A stretch of DNA of 64,000 bases. It comes from Mycetocola zhujimingii. Lineage in GTDB: Bacteria > Actinomycetota > Actinomycetes > Actinomycetales > Microbacteriaceae. The notes beneath the pieces are model-generated. The model was not told where the DNA came from, searched no databases, and saw nothing but the letters and a program-made list of their open reading frames with translations. The DNA is taken from contig NZ_CP026949.1 in assembly GCF_003065425.1 (NCBI RefSeq), positions 434,001 to 498,000 on the forward strand. The letters run 5' to 3'. Shown here piece by piece: positions 24,689 to 33,367 of the stretch. The position numbers and the translations under genes were made by a program. Numbering within the stretch: the first letter of the stretch is position 1; the number at the start of each line of letters is the position of its first letter.

Positions 24689-26035
24689 ATGAGCTTGAAA
24701 AAAACCCATCGCCGGGTGCTTGCGCCGCTTGCAGCGGCGAGCATTCTCGGCCTGGCACTGACCGGTTGCACCGGCGACGTCGCAGCTGGCGACAAGGAGA
24801 ACACCGACTGCTCCGACTACGAGACGTACGGTACCTTCGACGGCGGCGAGGTCAGCATCAGCGGAACGATCGTTGACGCCGAGGCCGACCGTCTCCTCGA
24901 GTCATGGGCTGACTTCGAGACCTGCACGGGGATCGACATCTCGTACCAGGGCACCAAGGAATTCGAAGCGCAGATCGCCGTGCTTGCCGAGGCTGGCAAC
25001 GCGCCCGACATCGGAATCGTGCCGCAGCCGGGCTTGCTGCAGCGACTCGCTACCGGCGGCTGGCTCCAGCCGGCACCTGAGGCCGTTGAAGCCAACGTCG
25101 ACGAGTTCTGGGGCGAAGACTGGAAGACCTACGGCAGCCACGACGGCACGTTCTACGCGGCGCCGTTGATGGCCAGCGTCAAGGGCTTCGTCTGGTACTC
25201 ACCCACCGATTTCGAAGAAAAGGGCTACGAAGTCCCCGAGACACTCGACGAGCTCACGGCTCTGAGCGAGCAGATCGTCGCTGACGGCCAGCAGCCATGG
25301 TGCGTCGGATTCGGCTCGGGCGACGCGACCGGCTGGCCCGGAACCGACTGGGTTGAGGACTACGTCCTCCGCCAGGCCGGCGCTGACGTGTACGACCAGT
25401 GGATCAACCACGAGATCCCGTTCAACGACCCGCAGATCGTCGCAGCATTCGACGCCGTCGGCGAGATCATCAAGAACCCCGACATGGTCAACGGTGGACT
25501 CGGCGACGTGTCCAGCGTCATCTCCACCGAGATGGCTGACGGTGGTCTTCCGATCCTCGACGGCGAGTGCTCAATGCACCACCAGGCATCGTTCTACGAG
25601 GGCTTCTGGCCTGAGGGAACCGAGGTCAGCCCCGACGGAGACGTCTTCGCTTTCCTCCTTCCTTCGGTTGAGGCCGGCGGCGAAACCGCTGTCACCGGTG
25701 GTGGCGAGTTCCCCGTTGCCTTCAACGAGGGCGAAGAGGTTGACGCTGTCCGTGCCTACCTGTCGAGCGACACCTGGGCAAACATCCGGGTTTCACTCGG
25801 CGGCGTGATCAGCGCGAACAAGGGACTTGACCCGGAGAACGCGTCGAGCGACGTGCTCAAGGAGAGCATCGAGATCCTCCAGGGCGAAGACACCGTCTTC
25901 CGCTTCGACGGATCAGACCTGATGCCGGCTGCCGTTGGCGCCGACTCGTTCTTCAAGGGCATTGTCGCCTGGGTTTCCGGGGACAGCACCCAGGAGACCG
26001 TGGACGCGATCGAATCCAGCTGGCCGCAGGACTAG
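24689..26035 (+). CDS. aglE: Alpha-glucoside-type ABC transporter, substrate-binding lipoprotein
   Basis: A 448-residue secreted lipoprotein: Arg/Lys N-terminus, hydrophobic stretch and lipobox LTGC with Cys27. The mature part resembles AglE/family-1 sugar-binding proteins (IDISYQGTKEFEAQIAVLAEAGNAPDIGIVPQPGLL). It captures oligosaccharides such as alpha-glucosides outside the membrane for the two permeases that follow. GAGGAG precedes the ATG. It is controlled by the divergent LacI repressor. The exact sugar (maltose, trehalose, sucrose) is not certain. Confidence 0.85.
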   Translation: MSLKKTHRRVLAPLAAASILGLALTGCTGDVAAGDKENTDCSDYETYGTFDGGEVSISGTIVDAEADRLLESWADFETCTGIDISYQGTKEFEAQIAVLAEAGNAPDIGIVPQPGLLQRLATGGWLQPAPEAVEANVDEFWGEDWKTYGSHDGTFYAAPLMASVKGFVWYSPTDFEEKGYEVPETLDELTALSEQIVADGQQPWCVGFGSGDATGWPGTDWVEDYVLRQAGADVYDQWINHEIPFNDPQIVAAFDAVGEIIKNPDMVNGGLGDVSSVISTEMADGGLPILDGECSMHHQASFYEGFWPEGTEVSPDGDVFAFLLPSVEAGGETAVTGGGEFPVAFNEGEEVDAVRAYLSSDTWANIRVSLGGVISANKGLDPENASSDVLKESIEILQGEDTVFRFDGSDLMPAAVGADSFFKGIVAWVSGDSTQETVDAIESSWPQD

Positions 26036-26048
26036 CTGATACCGCCTC

Positions 26049-26086
26049 TCAAGGGCGAGGTCGCCTCACGGTGGCCTCGCCCTTGA
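26049..26086 (+). other. Stem-loop between aglE and aglF
   Basis: Perfect 12-bp arms 26049-26060 and 26075-26086 (TCAAGGGCGAGG / CCTCGCCCTTGA) directly after the aglE stop. It probably stabilises the binding-protein mRNA or reduces read-through into the permeases. Confidence 0.7.
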
Positions 26087-26114
26087 TTTCCCTCGTTCCG
26101 AAAGGCGTTGTTTC

Positions 26115-27086
26115 ATGACGACCGCTGACCTCATCGGCAAAATCATCCAGGTTGTGGGTGGCCTCGCGATTTTCGCCGCCATCGTTGGCCTGCTGTTCTT
26201 CTTCCTCGACAAGGCCCCCAAGCGTGGCAAAGACTGGGTTCAGCTCGTCGTCTTCCTCGCCCCGGCCCTGATCCTCGTTCTGCTCGGGTTGATCTACCCG
26301 GCCATCCGCACGAGCCTCCTGGCATTCACCAACAACCAGGGTGACTTCAACGGCATCGACAACTTCGTCTGGATGTTCACGCAGCCAGCGATTCTGAGCA
26401 CGCTCCTCAACACGGTGATCTGGGTGCTCCTGGTCCCGACGGTGTCCACCATCGTCGGCCTCGCCTACGCCGTGTTCATCGACAAGTCGAGGGGCGAGAA
26501 GTTCTTCAAGGCCCTCGTGTTCATGCCCATGGCGATCTCCATGGTCGGCGCAGGAATCATCTGGAAGTTCGTTTACGACTACCGCCAGTCCGGCGACGAG
26601 CAGATCGGTCTGCTCAACCAGATCGTGATCTGGTTCGGAGGCGAGCCGGTTCAGTGGCTGCAGACGTCGCCGATCAACACGTTCCTTCTCATCATCGTCA
26701 TGATCTGGATCCAGACCGGGTTCGCCATGGTCGTGCTGTCCGCTGCGATCAAAGCGGTTCCGATGGAGCAACTCGAGGCCGCCGAGATCGATGGCACGAA
26801 CGCATGGCAGAGGTTCACCAACGTGACCCTGCCCGGCATCCGGGGCTCGCTCGTCGTGGTCATCACGACCATCTCGATTGCCACGCTCAAGGTGTTCGAC
26901 ATCGTGCGAACCATGACAGCGGGAAACTTCAACACCAGCGTCATTGCCAATGAGATGTACACCCAGGCGTTCCGGGCCGCAGAACCGGGTCGAGGCTCAG
27001 CCCTCGCGCTCGTTCTGTTCGTTCTGGTCCTCCCGATTGTCATCTACAACATCAGGCTCATGAATCAGCAGAGGGAAATCCGATGA
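26115..27086 (+). CDS. aglF: Alpha-glucoside-type ABC transporter permease (MalF-like)
   Basis: A 323-residue membrane subunit with six or more predicted helices and the cytoplasmic EAA-type loop (EQLEAAEIDGTNAWQRFTNVTLPGIRG), which contacts the ATPase. It has an extra N-terminal helix (about 11-31) before the first conserved helix. It overlaps aglG by ATGA. No ATPase gene is in the operon, so a shared MsiK-type ATPase is expected. Confidence 0.87.
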   Translation: MTTADLIGKIIQVVGGLAIFAAIVGLLFFFLDKAPKRGKDWVQLVVFLAPALILVLLGLIYPAIRTSLLAFTNNQGDFNGIDNFVWMFTQPAILSTLLNTVIWVLLVPTVSTIVGLAYAVFIDKSRGEKFFKALVFMPMAISMVGAGIIWKFVYDYRQSGDEQIGLLNQIVIWFGGEPVQWLQTSPINTFLLIIVMIWIQTGFAMVVLSAAIKAVPMEQLEAAEIDGTNAWQRFTNVTLPGIRGSLVVVITTISIATLKVFDIVRTMTAGNFNTSVIANEMYTQAFRAAEPGRGSALALVLFVLVLPIVIYNIRLMNQQREIR

Positions 27087-28075
27087 GCACTACACCGATC
27101 ATTCCCACGACAGGCAACGCTGAAGCCCTCGAACAGATCGAGCGCGGTGAAGCGATCGATCTCGGCACCAAATCGAAACGCGTCAAGCGTCGGCTGACCT
27201 CGCGCGGTGCGACGTTTGCCGCCCTGATCATCGCCGTCATCTGGACGATCCCGACCTTTGGACTCTTCGTCTCCTCATTCCGGCCGGCGGAGCTCATCCA
27301 GTCGACCGGCTGGTGGACGATCTTCCAGAACCCGGGCTTCACCCTCGAGAACTACCAGGAAGTGCTCCTGTCGTCATCGGCGTCGTCGCCGCAGCTCGGT
27401 TCCTATTTTGTGAACTCGCTGGCGATCGCGATCCCGGGCACGATCTTCCCGCTGATCCTCGGCGCGATGGCGGCATATGCCTTCGCGTGGATGAAGTTCA
27501 AGGGGTCGAACTGGCTGTTCATCCTGATCTTCGCGCTGCAGATCGTTCCGCTTCAGATGGCGCTCCTGCCGCTGCTGCAGATGTTCACCACGTTCCTGCG
27601 GCCGCTGCAGGAAACGCTGCACGAGGTCGTCCCGATGATTCCCGAGCAGAACTACCTGCCCGTCTGGATCGCGCACACCATGTTCGGCCTGCCGCTCATC
27701 ATCTTCCTGCTGCACAACTTCATCTCAGAAATTCCGGGCGAGGTTATCGAGGCAGCACGCGTCGATGGTGCAAGCCCGGGCCAGATTTTCTTCCGGATCG
27801 TCCTGCCGCTCGCGCTGCCGGCGATCGCATCGGTGGCGATCTTCCAGTTCCTCTGGGTGTGGAACGACCTGCTTGTCGCGCTCATCTTCTCCGGCGGCAC
27901 ACCGGATGTCGCGCCGCTGACGCAGAGACTGGCCGAACTGACCGGTACCAGAGGGCAGGACTGGCAGCGTTTGACCGCTGCGGCGTTCGTGTCACTCATC
28001 ATTCCGCTGATCGTCTTCTTCAGCCTCCAGCGGTACTTCGTTCGCGGGCTTCTGGCCGGCGCGACGAAGGGATAA
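27083..28075 (+). CDS. aglG: Alpha-glucoside-type ABC transporter permease (MalG-like)
   Basis: A 330-residue permease. After a charged cytoplasmic N-terminus of ~45 residues come six predicted helices and the EAA-type loop (EIPGEVIEAARVDGASPGQIFFRIVLPLALP). It pairs with AglF to form the channel. It is the last gene of the operon; no glucosidase follows, so hydrolysis must be encoded elsewhere. Confidence 0.87.
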   Translation: MSTTPIIPTTGNAEALEQIERGEAIDLGTKSKRVKRRLTSRGATFAALIIAVIWTIPTFGLFVSSFRPAELIQSTGWWTIFQNPGFTLENYQEVLLSSSASSPQLGSYFVNSLAIAIPGTIFPLILGAMAAYAFAWMKFKGSNWLFILIFALQIVPLQMALLPLLQMFTTFLRPLQETLHEVVPMIPEQNYLPVWIAHTMFGLPLIIFLLHNFISEIPGEVIEAARVDGASPGQIFFRIVLPLALPAIASVAIFQFLWVWNDLLVALIFSGGTPDVAPLTQRLAELTGTRGQDWQRLTAAAFVSLIIPLIVFFSLQRYFVRGLLAGATKG

Positions 28076-28104
28076 TCCCTCAGCATAGTCATCCGTTTGA
28101 TTGA

Positions 28105-28151
28105 TCACCCTGAGCCCGGCATTCGCACGTCGTATGCCGGGCTTAGGGTGA
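28105..28151 (+). promoter_or_regulatory. Long stem-loop that includes the RBS of the ABC exporter gene
   Basis: TCACCCT (28105-28111) pairs with AGGGTGA (28145-28151), and AGCCCGGCAT (28113-28122) with ATGCCGGGCT (28134-28143); the intervening G/T pair can wobble, giving an ~18-bp stem with an 11-nt loop. AGGGTGA is the only Shine-Dalgarno-like element before the ATG at 28156. It can be a terminator for aglEFG, a translational lock, or both. Confidence 0.7.
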
Positions 28152-28155
28152 ATTC

Positions 28156-30045
28156 ATGAGTATGCATGGCCGCGGTGGCGGAAGTGGAGCTGGCGGCGGA
28201 CGGATGCGCGGCGGCGGTGACGAAGAGGCACAGCGTGCCGTGAACGCCAGTGCCCCGCGCGTGCCGCACCTGTTCAAGCGGGTGATGGCGCTATTCGCGC
28301 CGCACCGGGCGAAGATCACGCTCACGGTGATTCTGGTGTTGATCGGGGCTGCGCTCAGCGTCATCCCGCCGCTGCTCGTCGAGCAGGCCTTCGACGTCGG
28401 TTTGTTCCCGCCGGAGGGCGGCCCAGACCTGCCGGCGCTCAGCCGGATCGTCGCGATCATGATCGGGATCTTCGTGATCGCGACCGGGCTCGGTGTGTGG
28501 CAGACCTGGCTGACGGCGACCGTCGGCAACACGGTGATGGGCGAACTGAGGGTCTCCCTGTTCCGCAAACTCCAGGCGATGGAGCTGAGCTTCTTCACGC
28601 GCACCAAAACCGGCGTGATCCAGTCGAGGCTGCAGAACGACGTCGGCGGGGTCGCCGGTGCGCTGAGCAACACGATCTCCAGCGTGCTCGGCAACACGGT
28701 CACCGTGATCGCCGCGTTCGTCGCCATGGTGCTGATCAACTGGCAGCTGACGATCGTCGCGCTCATCCTCATGCCGATCCTCGTGATCGCGCAACGCCGC
28801 GTCGGGCAGGTGCGCGCGCGCATCGCCACCAAGACGCAGGAATCGCTCTCCGACATGACTGCCATCACCCAGGAGACACTGAGCGTCTCCGGCGTGCTGC
28901 TGTCGAAGAGCTTCAACCAGCAGCCGGCCGAAATTCAGCGCTACAGCGGAGCGAACGAGGAGCAGGTCGACCTGCAGGTGAAGCAGACCATGAGCGGCCA
29001 GTGGTTCTTCGCGATGGTGAACATCTTCCTGTCGTCGATCCCCGCCATTGTCTACCTCGTCGCGGGGCTACTGGTCTCCGGCGGTTCTGTCGACATCACA
29101 GCGGGAGCGATCGTCGCATTCACGACCGTCCAGTCGCGACTGCTCTTCCCGCTCATGGCCCTGATGCGGGTCGGACTTGACCTGCAGACATCCGGAGCGC
29201 TCTTTGCCCGGATCTTCGAGTACCTCGACCTCACGCCGTCGATCGCCGACCGGCCGGATGCTGTACCGGTGTCGCGCGCGAACCCCCGGCTGGGGAGCGT
29301 CGAGTTTGAGGGCGTCACCTTCCGGTACCCCGACGCAGCCGACGACTCGCGGCCCACTCTCGACGACGTGTCGTTCTCGATCGAGCCGGGGCAGTTCGCG
29401 GCGTTCGTTGGGCCGAGCGGCGCCGGGAAGACCACGGTGTCGTACCTCGTGCCGCGCTTCTACGACGCGACAGGCGGGCGGGTGCTCTTTGCCGGCACCG
29501 ATGTGCGTGACCTGCAGGCCGAGTCGCTCGTGTCGAACATCGGGATCGTCAGCCAGGAGACCTACCTCTTCCACGCGACGATCGCCGAGAACCTTCGGTA
29601 CGCGAAACCGGATGCCACAGACGCAGAACTCGAAGCGGCCGCACGTGCCGCGAACATCCACGAGACGATTGCGTCGTTTGAAGACGGCTACGCCACGGTG
29701 GTGGGGGAGCGTGGGTACCGACTTTCCGGTGGTGAGAAGCAGCGGATCGCGATCGCCCGGGTGATGCTGAAGGACCCCGCCGTGCTGGTGCTCGATGAGG
29801 CGACAAGCGCCCTCGACACGATCTCGGAGCGGGTGGTCCAGCGTGCGCTGGAGGCGGCATCCGCCGGCCGGACCACGATTGCGATCGCGCACCGACTCTC
29901 GACGATCGTGAAGGCCGACGTGATTTTCGTGATCGAGGCGGGGCGGGTCGCCGAGAAGGGCACGCACGCGGAACTGCTCGCACGGGGCGGCACCTATGCG
30001 CGGATGTTCGAGGAGCAGCTCGGGGGGCGCGCGCTCGTGGAGTGA
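28156..30045 (+). CDS. ABC exporter, fused membrane and ATPase domains
   Basis: A 629-residue half-transporter of the MsbA/LmrA type, acting as a dimer. A Gly/Arg-rich tail (1-30) leads into six helices (about 40-350). The ATPase has Walker A GPSGAGKTT near 418, Q-loop SQETYLF, signature LSGGEKQR near 524, Walker B VLVLDEATSALD near 545 and the switch His in IAHRLST. All ATPase motifs are intact. It stands alone after the agl operon with its RBS inside a hairpin. The substrate (lipid, peptide or drug) is unknown. Confidence 0.9.
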   Translation: MSMHGRGGGSGAGGGRMRGGGDEEAQRAVNASAPRVPHLFKRVMALFAPHRAKITLTVILVLIGAALSVIPPLLVEQAFDVGLFPPEGGPDLPALSRIVAIMIGIFVIATGLGVWQTWLTATVGNTVMGELRVSLFRKLQAMELSFFTRTKTGVIQSRLQNDVGGVAGALSNTISSVLGNTVTVIAAFVAMVLINWQLTIVALILMPILVIAQRRVGQVRARIATKTQESLSDMTAITQETLSVSGVLLSKSFNQQPAEIQRYSGANEEQVDLQVKQTMSGQWFFAMVNIFLSSIPAIVYLVAGLLVSGGSVDITAGAIVAFTTVQSRLLFPLMALMRVGLDLQTSGALFARIFEYLDLTPSIADRPDAVPVSRANPRLGSVEFEGVTFRYPDAADDSRPTLDDVSFSIEPGQFAAFVGPSGAGKTTVSYLVPRFYDATGGRVLFAGTDVRDLQAESLVSNIGIVSQETYLFHATIAENLRYAKPDATDAELEAAARAANIHETIASFEDGYATVVGERGYRLSGGEKQRIAIARVMLKDPAVLVLDEATSALDTISERVVQRALEAASAGRTTIAIAHRLSTIVKADVIFVIEAGRVAEKGTHAELLARGGTYARMFEEQLGGRALVE

Positions 30046-30054
30046 GCGGGTCGC

Positions 30055-31020
30055 TCAGGCGGTCGCGCCGCACTGCGCACGCGCAACAGTAACCCGCCGC
30101 ACGACCTCGGACGGGGTAGAGAAGACGTGGCTCCCGGTTAATCGCACGATGCGCCACCCCGCCTCGACGAGTCGGTTGAGGCGATCGATGTCACGGTGGA
30201 ACTGTTCGGCCGTTCGCCAGTGGTGTGCGCCCTCGTATTCGATGGCGATCTTGAGCTCCGGGTAGGCGAGGTCGATGCATCCGAGGAAATTGCCGGCGTC
30301 GTCGTATGCGTCGTAATTGAGTGCGGGTTCCGGAAGACCTGCATCGACGAGGATGAGCCGCACCCAGGTCTCGAGCCGCGACCATGAACCCGGGCGGATC
30401 CGTCCCAGTGCATCCTGGAGCGCACCCACCCCTGGCCGGCGACCGGCGTCCACCGCAGCCCGGAGCTGGTCGACCGTTGCGAGTGGTGCCCGGCTGAATC
30501 CATTGCCGCCCGCCGAGGCGCGCCGGCACACAATTGCGTCGCCCGCTGCAACGAGGTCGTACGGGTGGAGCATCGGGCCGAGGCTGGCCCAGGTTGACGC
30601 CGGTGAGGAGAGCTTGAATCCGTTGTGGTCGGTGACTCGGACGAGGCGTGGATGTGCCTGGTGTCCGCGAACTCCGACGCTGCGGGGGGCGCGACCCGGG
30701 CGGGGAACTGAAACGTCGAGCACCACATCGCTCAGCGCGGGCAGCGGGATTTCCCACAGGGTGGCGGCTGTCCGGTGGCTGAAAAACTCCAGCGGCTGCA
30801 TCCGTGTCGCGTACGCCTGTGCGAGGCGGCGCAGGTCCGTGCGGAGATCGTCGGCTGGATCCGATGTGGAAACACCGGTAGTACCTCGGGCGCGCACGCC
30901 GTGGAAGGGGCGCTCAAGATCGGAGCCCCGTAGCCTGCCCCGCCCGACGCCCAGCCGATGGGCCTCGGCAACGGTGAAGGCGGCGGGCAGTTCGGGAGGC
31001 AGCGGACGATGGGGCAGCAT
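30055..31020 (-). CDS. DUF559-domain protein with AbiEi-like N-terminal region
   Basis: A 321-residue protein. The C-terminal ~110 residues form a DUF559 endonuclease-like domain: LILVDAGLPEPALNY, then IDLAYPELKIAIEYEGAHHW and DRLNRLVEAGWRIVRLT, a Vsr-like (restriction-endonuclease fold) layout with conserved Asp, Glu-x-x and His. The N-terminal part resembles the winged-helix region of AbiEi antitoxins. Such genes are common, often multicopy, in Microbacteriaceae; the role is unproven. ATG at 31020 is used: upstream codons run into the tandem repeat array. It is convergent with the ABC exporter gene. Confidence 0.75.
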   Translation of the reverse strand: MLPHRPLPPELPAAFTVAEAHRLGVGRGRLRGSDLERPFHGVRARGTTGVSTSDPADDLRTDLRRLAQAYATRMQPLEFFSHRTAATLWEIPLPALSDVVLDVSVPRPGRAPRSVGVRGHQAHPRLVRVTDHNGFKLSSPASTWASLGPMLHPYDLVAAGDAIVCRRASAGGNGFSRAPLATVDQLRAAVDAGRRPGVGALQDALGRIRPGSWSRLETWVRLILVDAGLPEPALNYDAYDDAGNFLGCIDLAYPELKIAIEYEGAHHWRTAEQFHRDIDRLNRLVEAGWRIVRLTGSHVFSTPSEVVRRVTVARAQCGATA

Positions 31021-31110
31021 CCGTTCACGGTGGCATGACGTCGTTCGCTCAAACCGGCGGCGAAAGGATCGGTGGATAACGCGCCGCCTGTGGAAAACGC
31101 GCCGGTTCCG

Positions 31111-31678
31111 TTCGGTGGACGCAAGTGCACGCATCAGGGCGTTATGGCGTGCGTTTGTGACAGCCGAAGCCGACGGTGGGGCAGGCGCGGCGGTTCGGTG
31201 GTCGCGAATGCACGTGGTGAGGCGATACGGCGTGCGTTTGCGACAGTTGAAGCCGGCGGTCGGGGCGGCGTGGTGGTTCGGTGGTCGCAAATGCACGTGG
31301 TGTGGCGATATGCCGTGCGTTTGCAACAGTTGAAGCCGACGGTGGGGGAGCGGCGGTTCGGTGGTCGCAAATGCACGTGGTGCAGCGTTATGCCGTGCCT
31401 TTGCGACAGTTGAGGCCGGCGGTGGGGGAGGCGCGGCGGTTCGGTGGACGCAAGTGCACGCATCCGTGCGTCGTGGCGTGCGTTTGTGACAGTTGAGGCC
31501 GGCGGTGGGGGAGGCGCGACGGTTCGGTGGACGCAAGTGCACGTGGTGAGGCGCTTTGGCGTGTGTTTGCGACAGTCGAAGCCGACCGTGGGCGGAAGCC
31601 GGAGGGTGGGGTGACGGTTCGGTGGTCGCAAGTGCACGCATCCGTGCGTTATGGCGTGCGTTTGTGACAGTTGAAGCC
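31111..31678. repeat. Tandem array of seven ~83-bp units, each with a 58-bp imperfect palindrome (family A)
   Basis: TTCGGTGG begins units at 31111, 31194, 31277, 31357, 31440, 31523 and 31618 (periods 83, 83, 80, 83, 83, 95). Each unit has 21-nt arms (left like TTCGGTGGTCGCAAATGCAC, right like GTGCGTTTGCGACAGTTGAA) around a ~16-nt variable loop, then a G-rich linker. Counting G-U pairs, 20 of 21 arm positions can pair in the plus-strand RNA of a typical unit. It fills the ~670 bp between two minus-strand genes. No gene is supported here; open frames through it are artefacts of the repeat. Confidence 0.9.
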
Positions 31679-31690
31679 GCACGCGGGCCG

Positions 31691-32413
31691 CTACGGCGCC
31701 GGCCGCTCCTCGAGCATCGACGTCATGAGGTCGATCTCCGCGTCCTGGCTCTTCACCACTCCGGTGGCGAACGTCCGCACCGTCGAGTTCGTGCTCCGGT
31801 CGAGCACGGCTTCGGCCATCTCGATCGCACCCTTGTGATGCTCGATCATCAGCTCGAGAAACAAACGCTCGGCCGCCACACCGCTGAGACTCTTGAGCTC
31901 CGTGATCTGCTCGGGCGTTGCCAGCCCCGGCATCGGTTCACCGGGCTTGTGCGCGCTGTCGCCTGATCCGTGGTTGTGGCCTTCCCCGTCGAGCGTCGGC
32001 GTCGTCATCCACGTCATCGACGGGTCGGACGAGTACTCAGGCAGATCCCACACGTTGAGCCAGCCCTTCATCATGCCCGACTGCGCAGACTGCGTTGTCG
32101 CGATGTCGTAGGCGAGCAACCGAACCTCAGCATCATCCGTGAGGTCACGGATGATCATCGCGAGTTCAACGCCCTGGTTGTGGTGGGTCTGCATATCGCG
32201 CGCGAAGCCTGCTTCGGCACTCTCGGTCGTCGGGGTCGGGTCTCCGAGCGTCGACAGCCGTCCAACCGAGAACGCGACGATGCCCACGATGACCACCGCG
32301 ACGAGACCGACGAGGAGCAGCGCGAGGGGTGACCGGCGCCGGGGTGCAGGATCCGATGTCGAGACGGATGCCGCAGCATCCGTCTCGAGGTCGGTCGGTT
32401 CAGCAGCCGCCAA
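31691..32413 (-). CDS. DUF305 membrane-anchored protein
   Basis: A 240-residue protein: cytoplasmic N-terminus, one membrane helix (about 30-50), then an extracytoplasmic DUF305 domain with two His pairs (FARDMQTHHNQGVELAMII and LELMIEHHKGAIEMAEAVL), a ferritin-like four-helix layout proposed to bind metal, often copper. A His/Gly-rich loop lies between them. The start is TTG at 32413, just 2 nt after the DUF3105 stop, so it is translationally coupled. DUF305-DUF3105 pairs are common in actinobacteria; the function is not established. Confidence 0.85.
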   Translation of the reverse strand: MAAAEPTDLETDAAASVSTSDPAPRRRSPLALLLVGLVAVVIVGIVAFSVGRLSTLGDPTPTTESAEAGFARDMQTHHNQGVELAMIIRDLTDDAEVRLLAYDIATTQSAQSGMMKGWLNVWDLPEYSSDPSMTWMTTPTLDGEGHNHGSGDSAHKPGEPMPGLATPEQITELKSLSGVAAERLFLELMIEHHKGAIEMAEAVLDRSTNSTVRTFATGVVKSQDAEIDLMTSMLEERPAP

Positions 32414-32415
32414 AG

Positions 32416-33120
32416 TTACGCCTTGCCCGGTCCGTCGACGGCGCCGGTGCAGAGAGCGCCGGGCTCGGGGACTTTCTCGCTCTTCCAGTACTCCTCGAAG
32501 AATTCGCCGATGCGCTCGTCAGAGGCTTCGTCGATCTGGAGCTGCGCGTTCCACGCGGAGAGGACGATCGGCGTCGGGAGGCCCTCGAACGGAGAGAGGA
32601 TCACGTAGGTGGAGGGAAGTTTGGCCTTGAGCGCGTCGAGCTCATCGTCGGAGATCGACGGGTCATAGGTGACCCAGACAGCCCCGTGCTCGAGCGAGTG
32701 CACGGCGTTCTCGTTCTGCTGCGGCTCGGTGTACACGTCACAGTTCAGCCAGGCCGGGGTGTGGTCGCCGCCGGCCGGGGGAGTCTGCGGGTACTCCACG
32801 GTGGTCTCCACGTGGTTGTTCGTGTTCTCGAAGGTCTCGACGCCCTCGATCTCGGCACCTGAGCTACCGGCTTCATAGGTGGCGTTCTTCGGCATCGTCA
32901 GCACGATGCTCGCAACGAGCAGCGCGATAATGGCAACGCCGCCGACAATGGCGGCTCCGATACCGATGCGCTTGTTGCGGCGCTTCCTGGCCTGTTCCCG
33001 CTTGAACGCCTCCACCTTCGCGGCGCGCTGCTCTGCGCGCTGCTCTTTGATGGTCAACTGCTTCGCCGGGTTACCGCTCTTGTTCGCGGTGCCAGCGGGG
33101 GAATCGTCTCGGGGGGTCAA
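32416..33120 (-). CDS. DUF3105 membrane-anchored protein
   Basis: A 234-residue protein with a Lys/Arg-rich cytoplasmic N-terminus (about 1-50, coiled-coil-like), a membrane helix (about 52-75) and a C-terminal DUF3105 domain with PPAGGDHTPAWLNCDVY and HSLEHGAVWVTY, conserved His and Cys residues that could bind metal. The start is TTG at 33120 with GAGAGG upstream. It is first in a two-gene unit with the DUF305 gene. No biochemical function is known to me. Confidence 0.83.
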   Translation of the reverse strand: MTPRDDSPAGTANKSGNPAKQLTIKEQRAEQRAAKVEAFKREQARKRRNKRIGIGAAIVGGVAIIALLVASIVLTMPKNATYEAGSSGAEIEGVETFENTNNHVETTVEYPQTPPAGGDHTPAWLNCDVYTEPQQNENAVHSLEHGAVWVTYDPSISDDELDALKAKLPSTYVILSPFEGLPTPIVLSAWNAQLQIDEASDERIGEFFEEYWKSEKVPEPGALCTGAVDGPGKA

Positions 33121-33367
33121 CGGGGGCCTCTCGTCGGTGATCGTCGTCGGGGCAGCCGTCGATCACGAGTGCGCGCCGGGCTGCCTTCCATAGTGTATGG
33201 CCCGCATGCTCACAGCTTTATGTGAAGAGGATGCCGCCGGCGAGCGTCACGCGCGCCCTGTAACACTTCCGGAGCAGCGGCTAGGCTCGATAAGACGGCC
33301 ATAACCCGTCACGAGACCGACCCGATCCGGACCCCGGCCACGCACGCACCCCCGAATGGACAGACAC

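Noticed and set aside
31021-31641. N-terminal extension of the DUF559 protein through the repeat array
   Set aside because: The extension repeats Thr-Pro-Pro and HLRPPN-like segments because the palindromic units happen to lack stops; frames shift as the 83-bp period is not a multiple of three.
31111-31678. CRISPR array
   Set aside because: Units are ~83 bp, similar along most of their length, with no unique spacers, and no cas genes are nearby.
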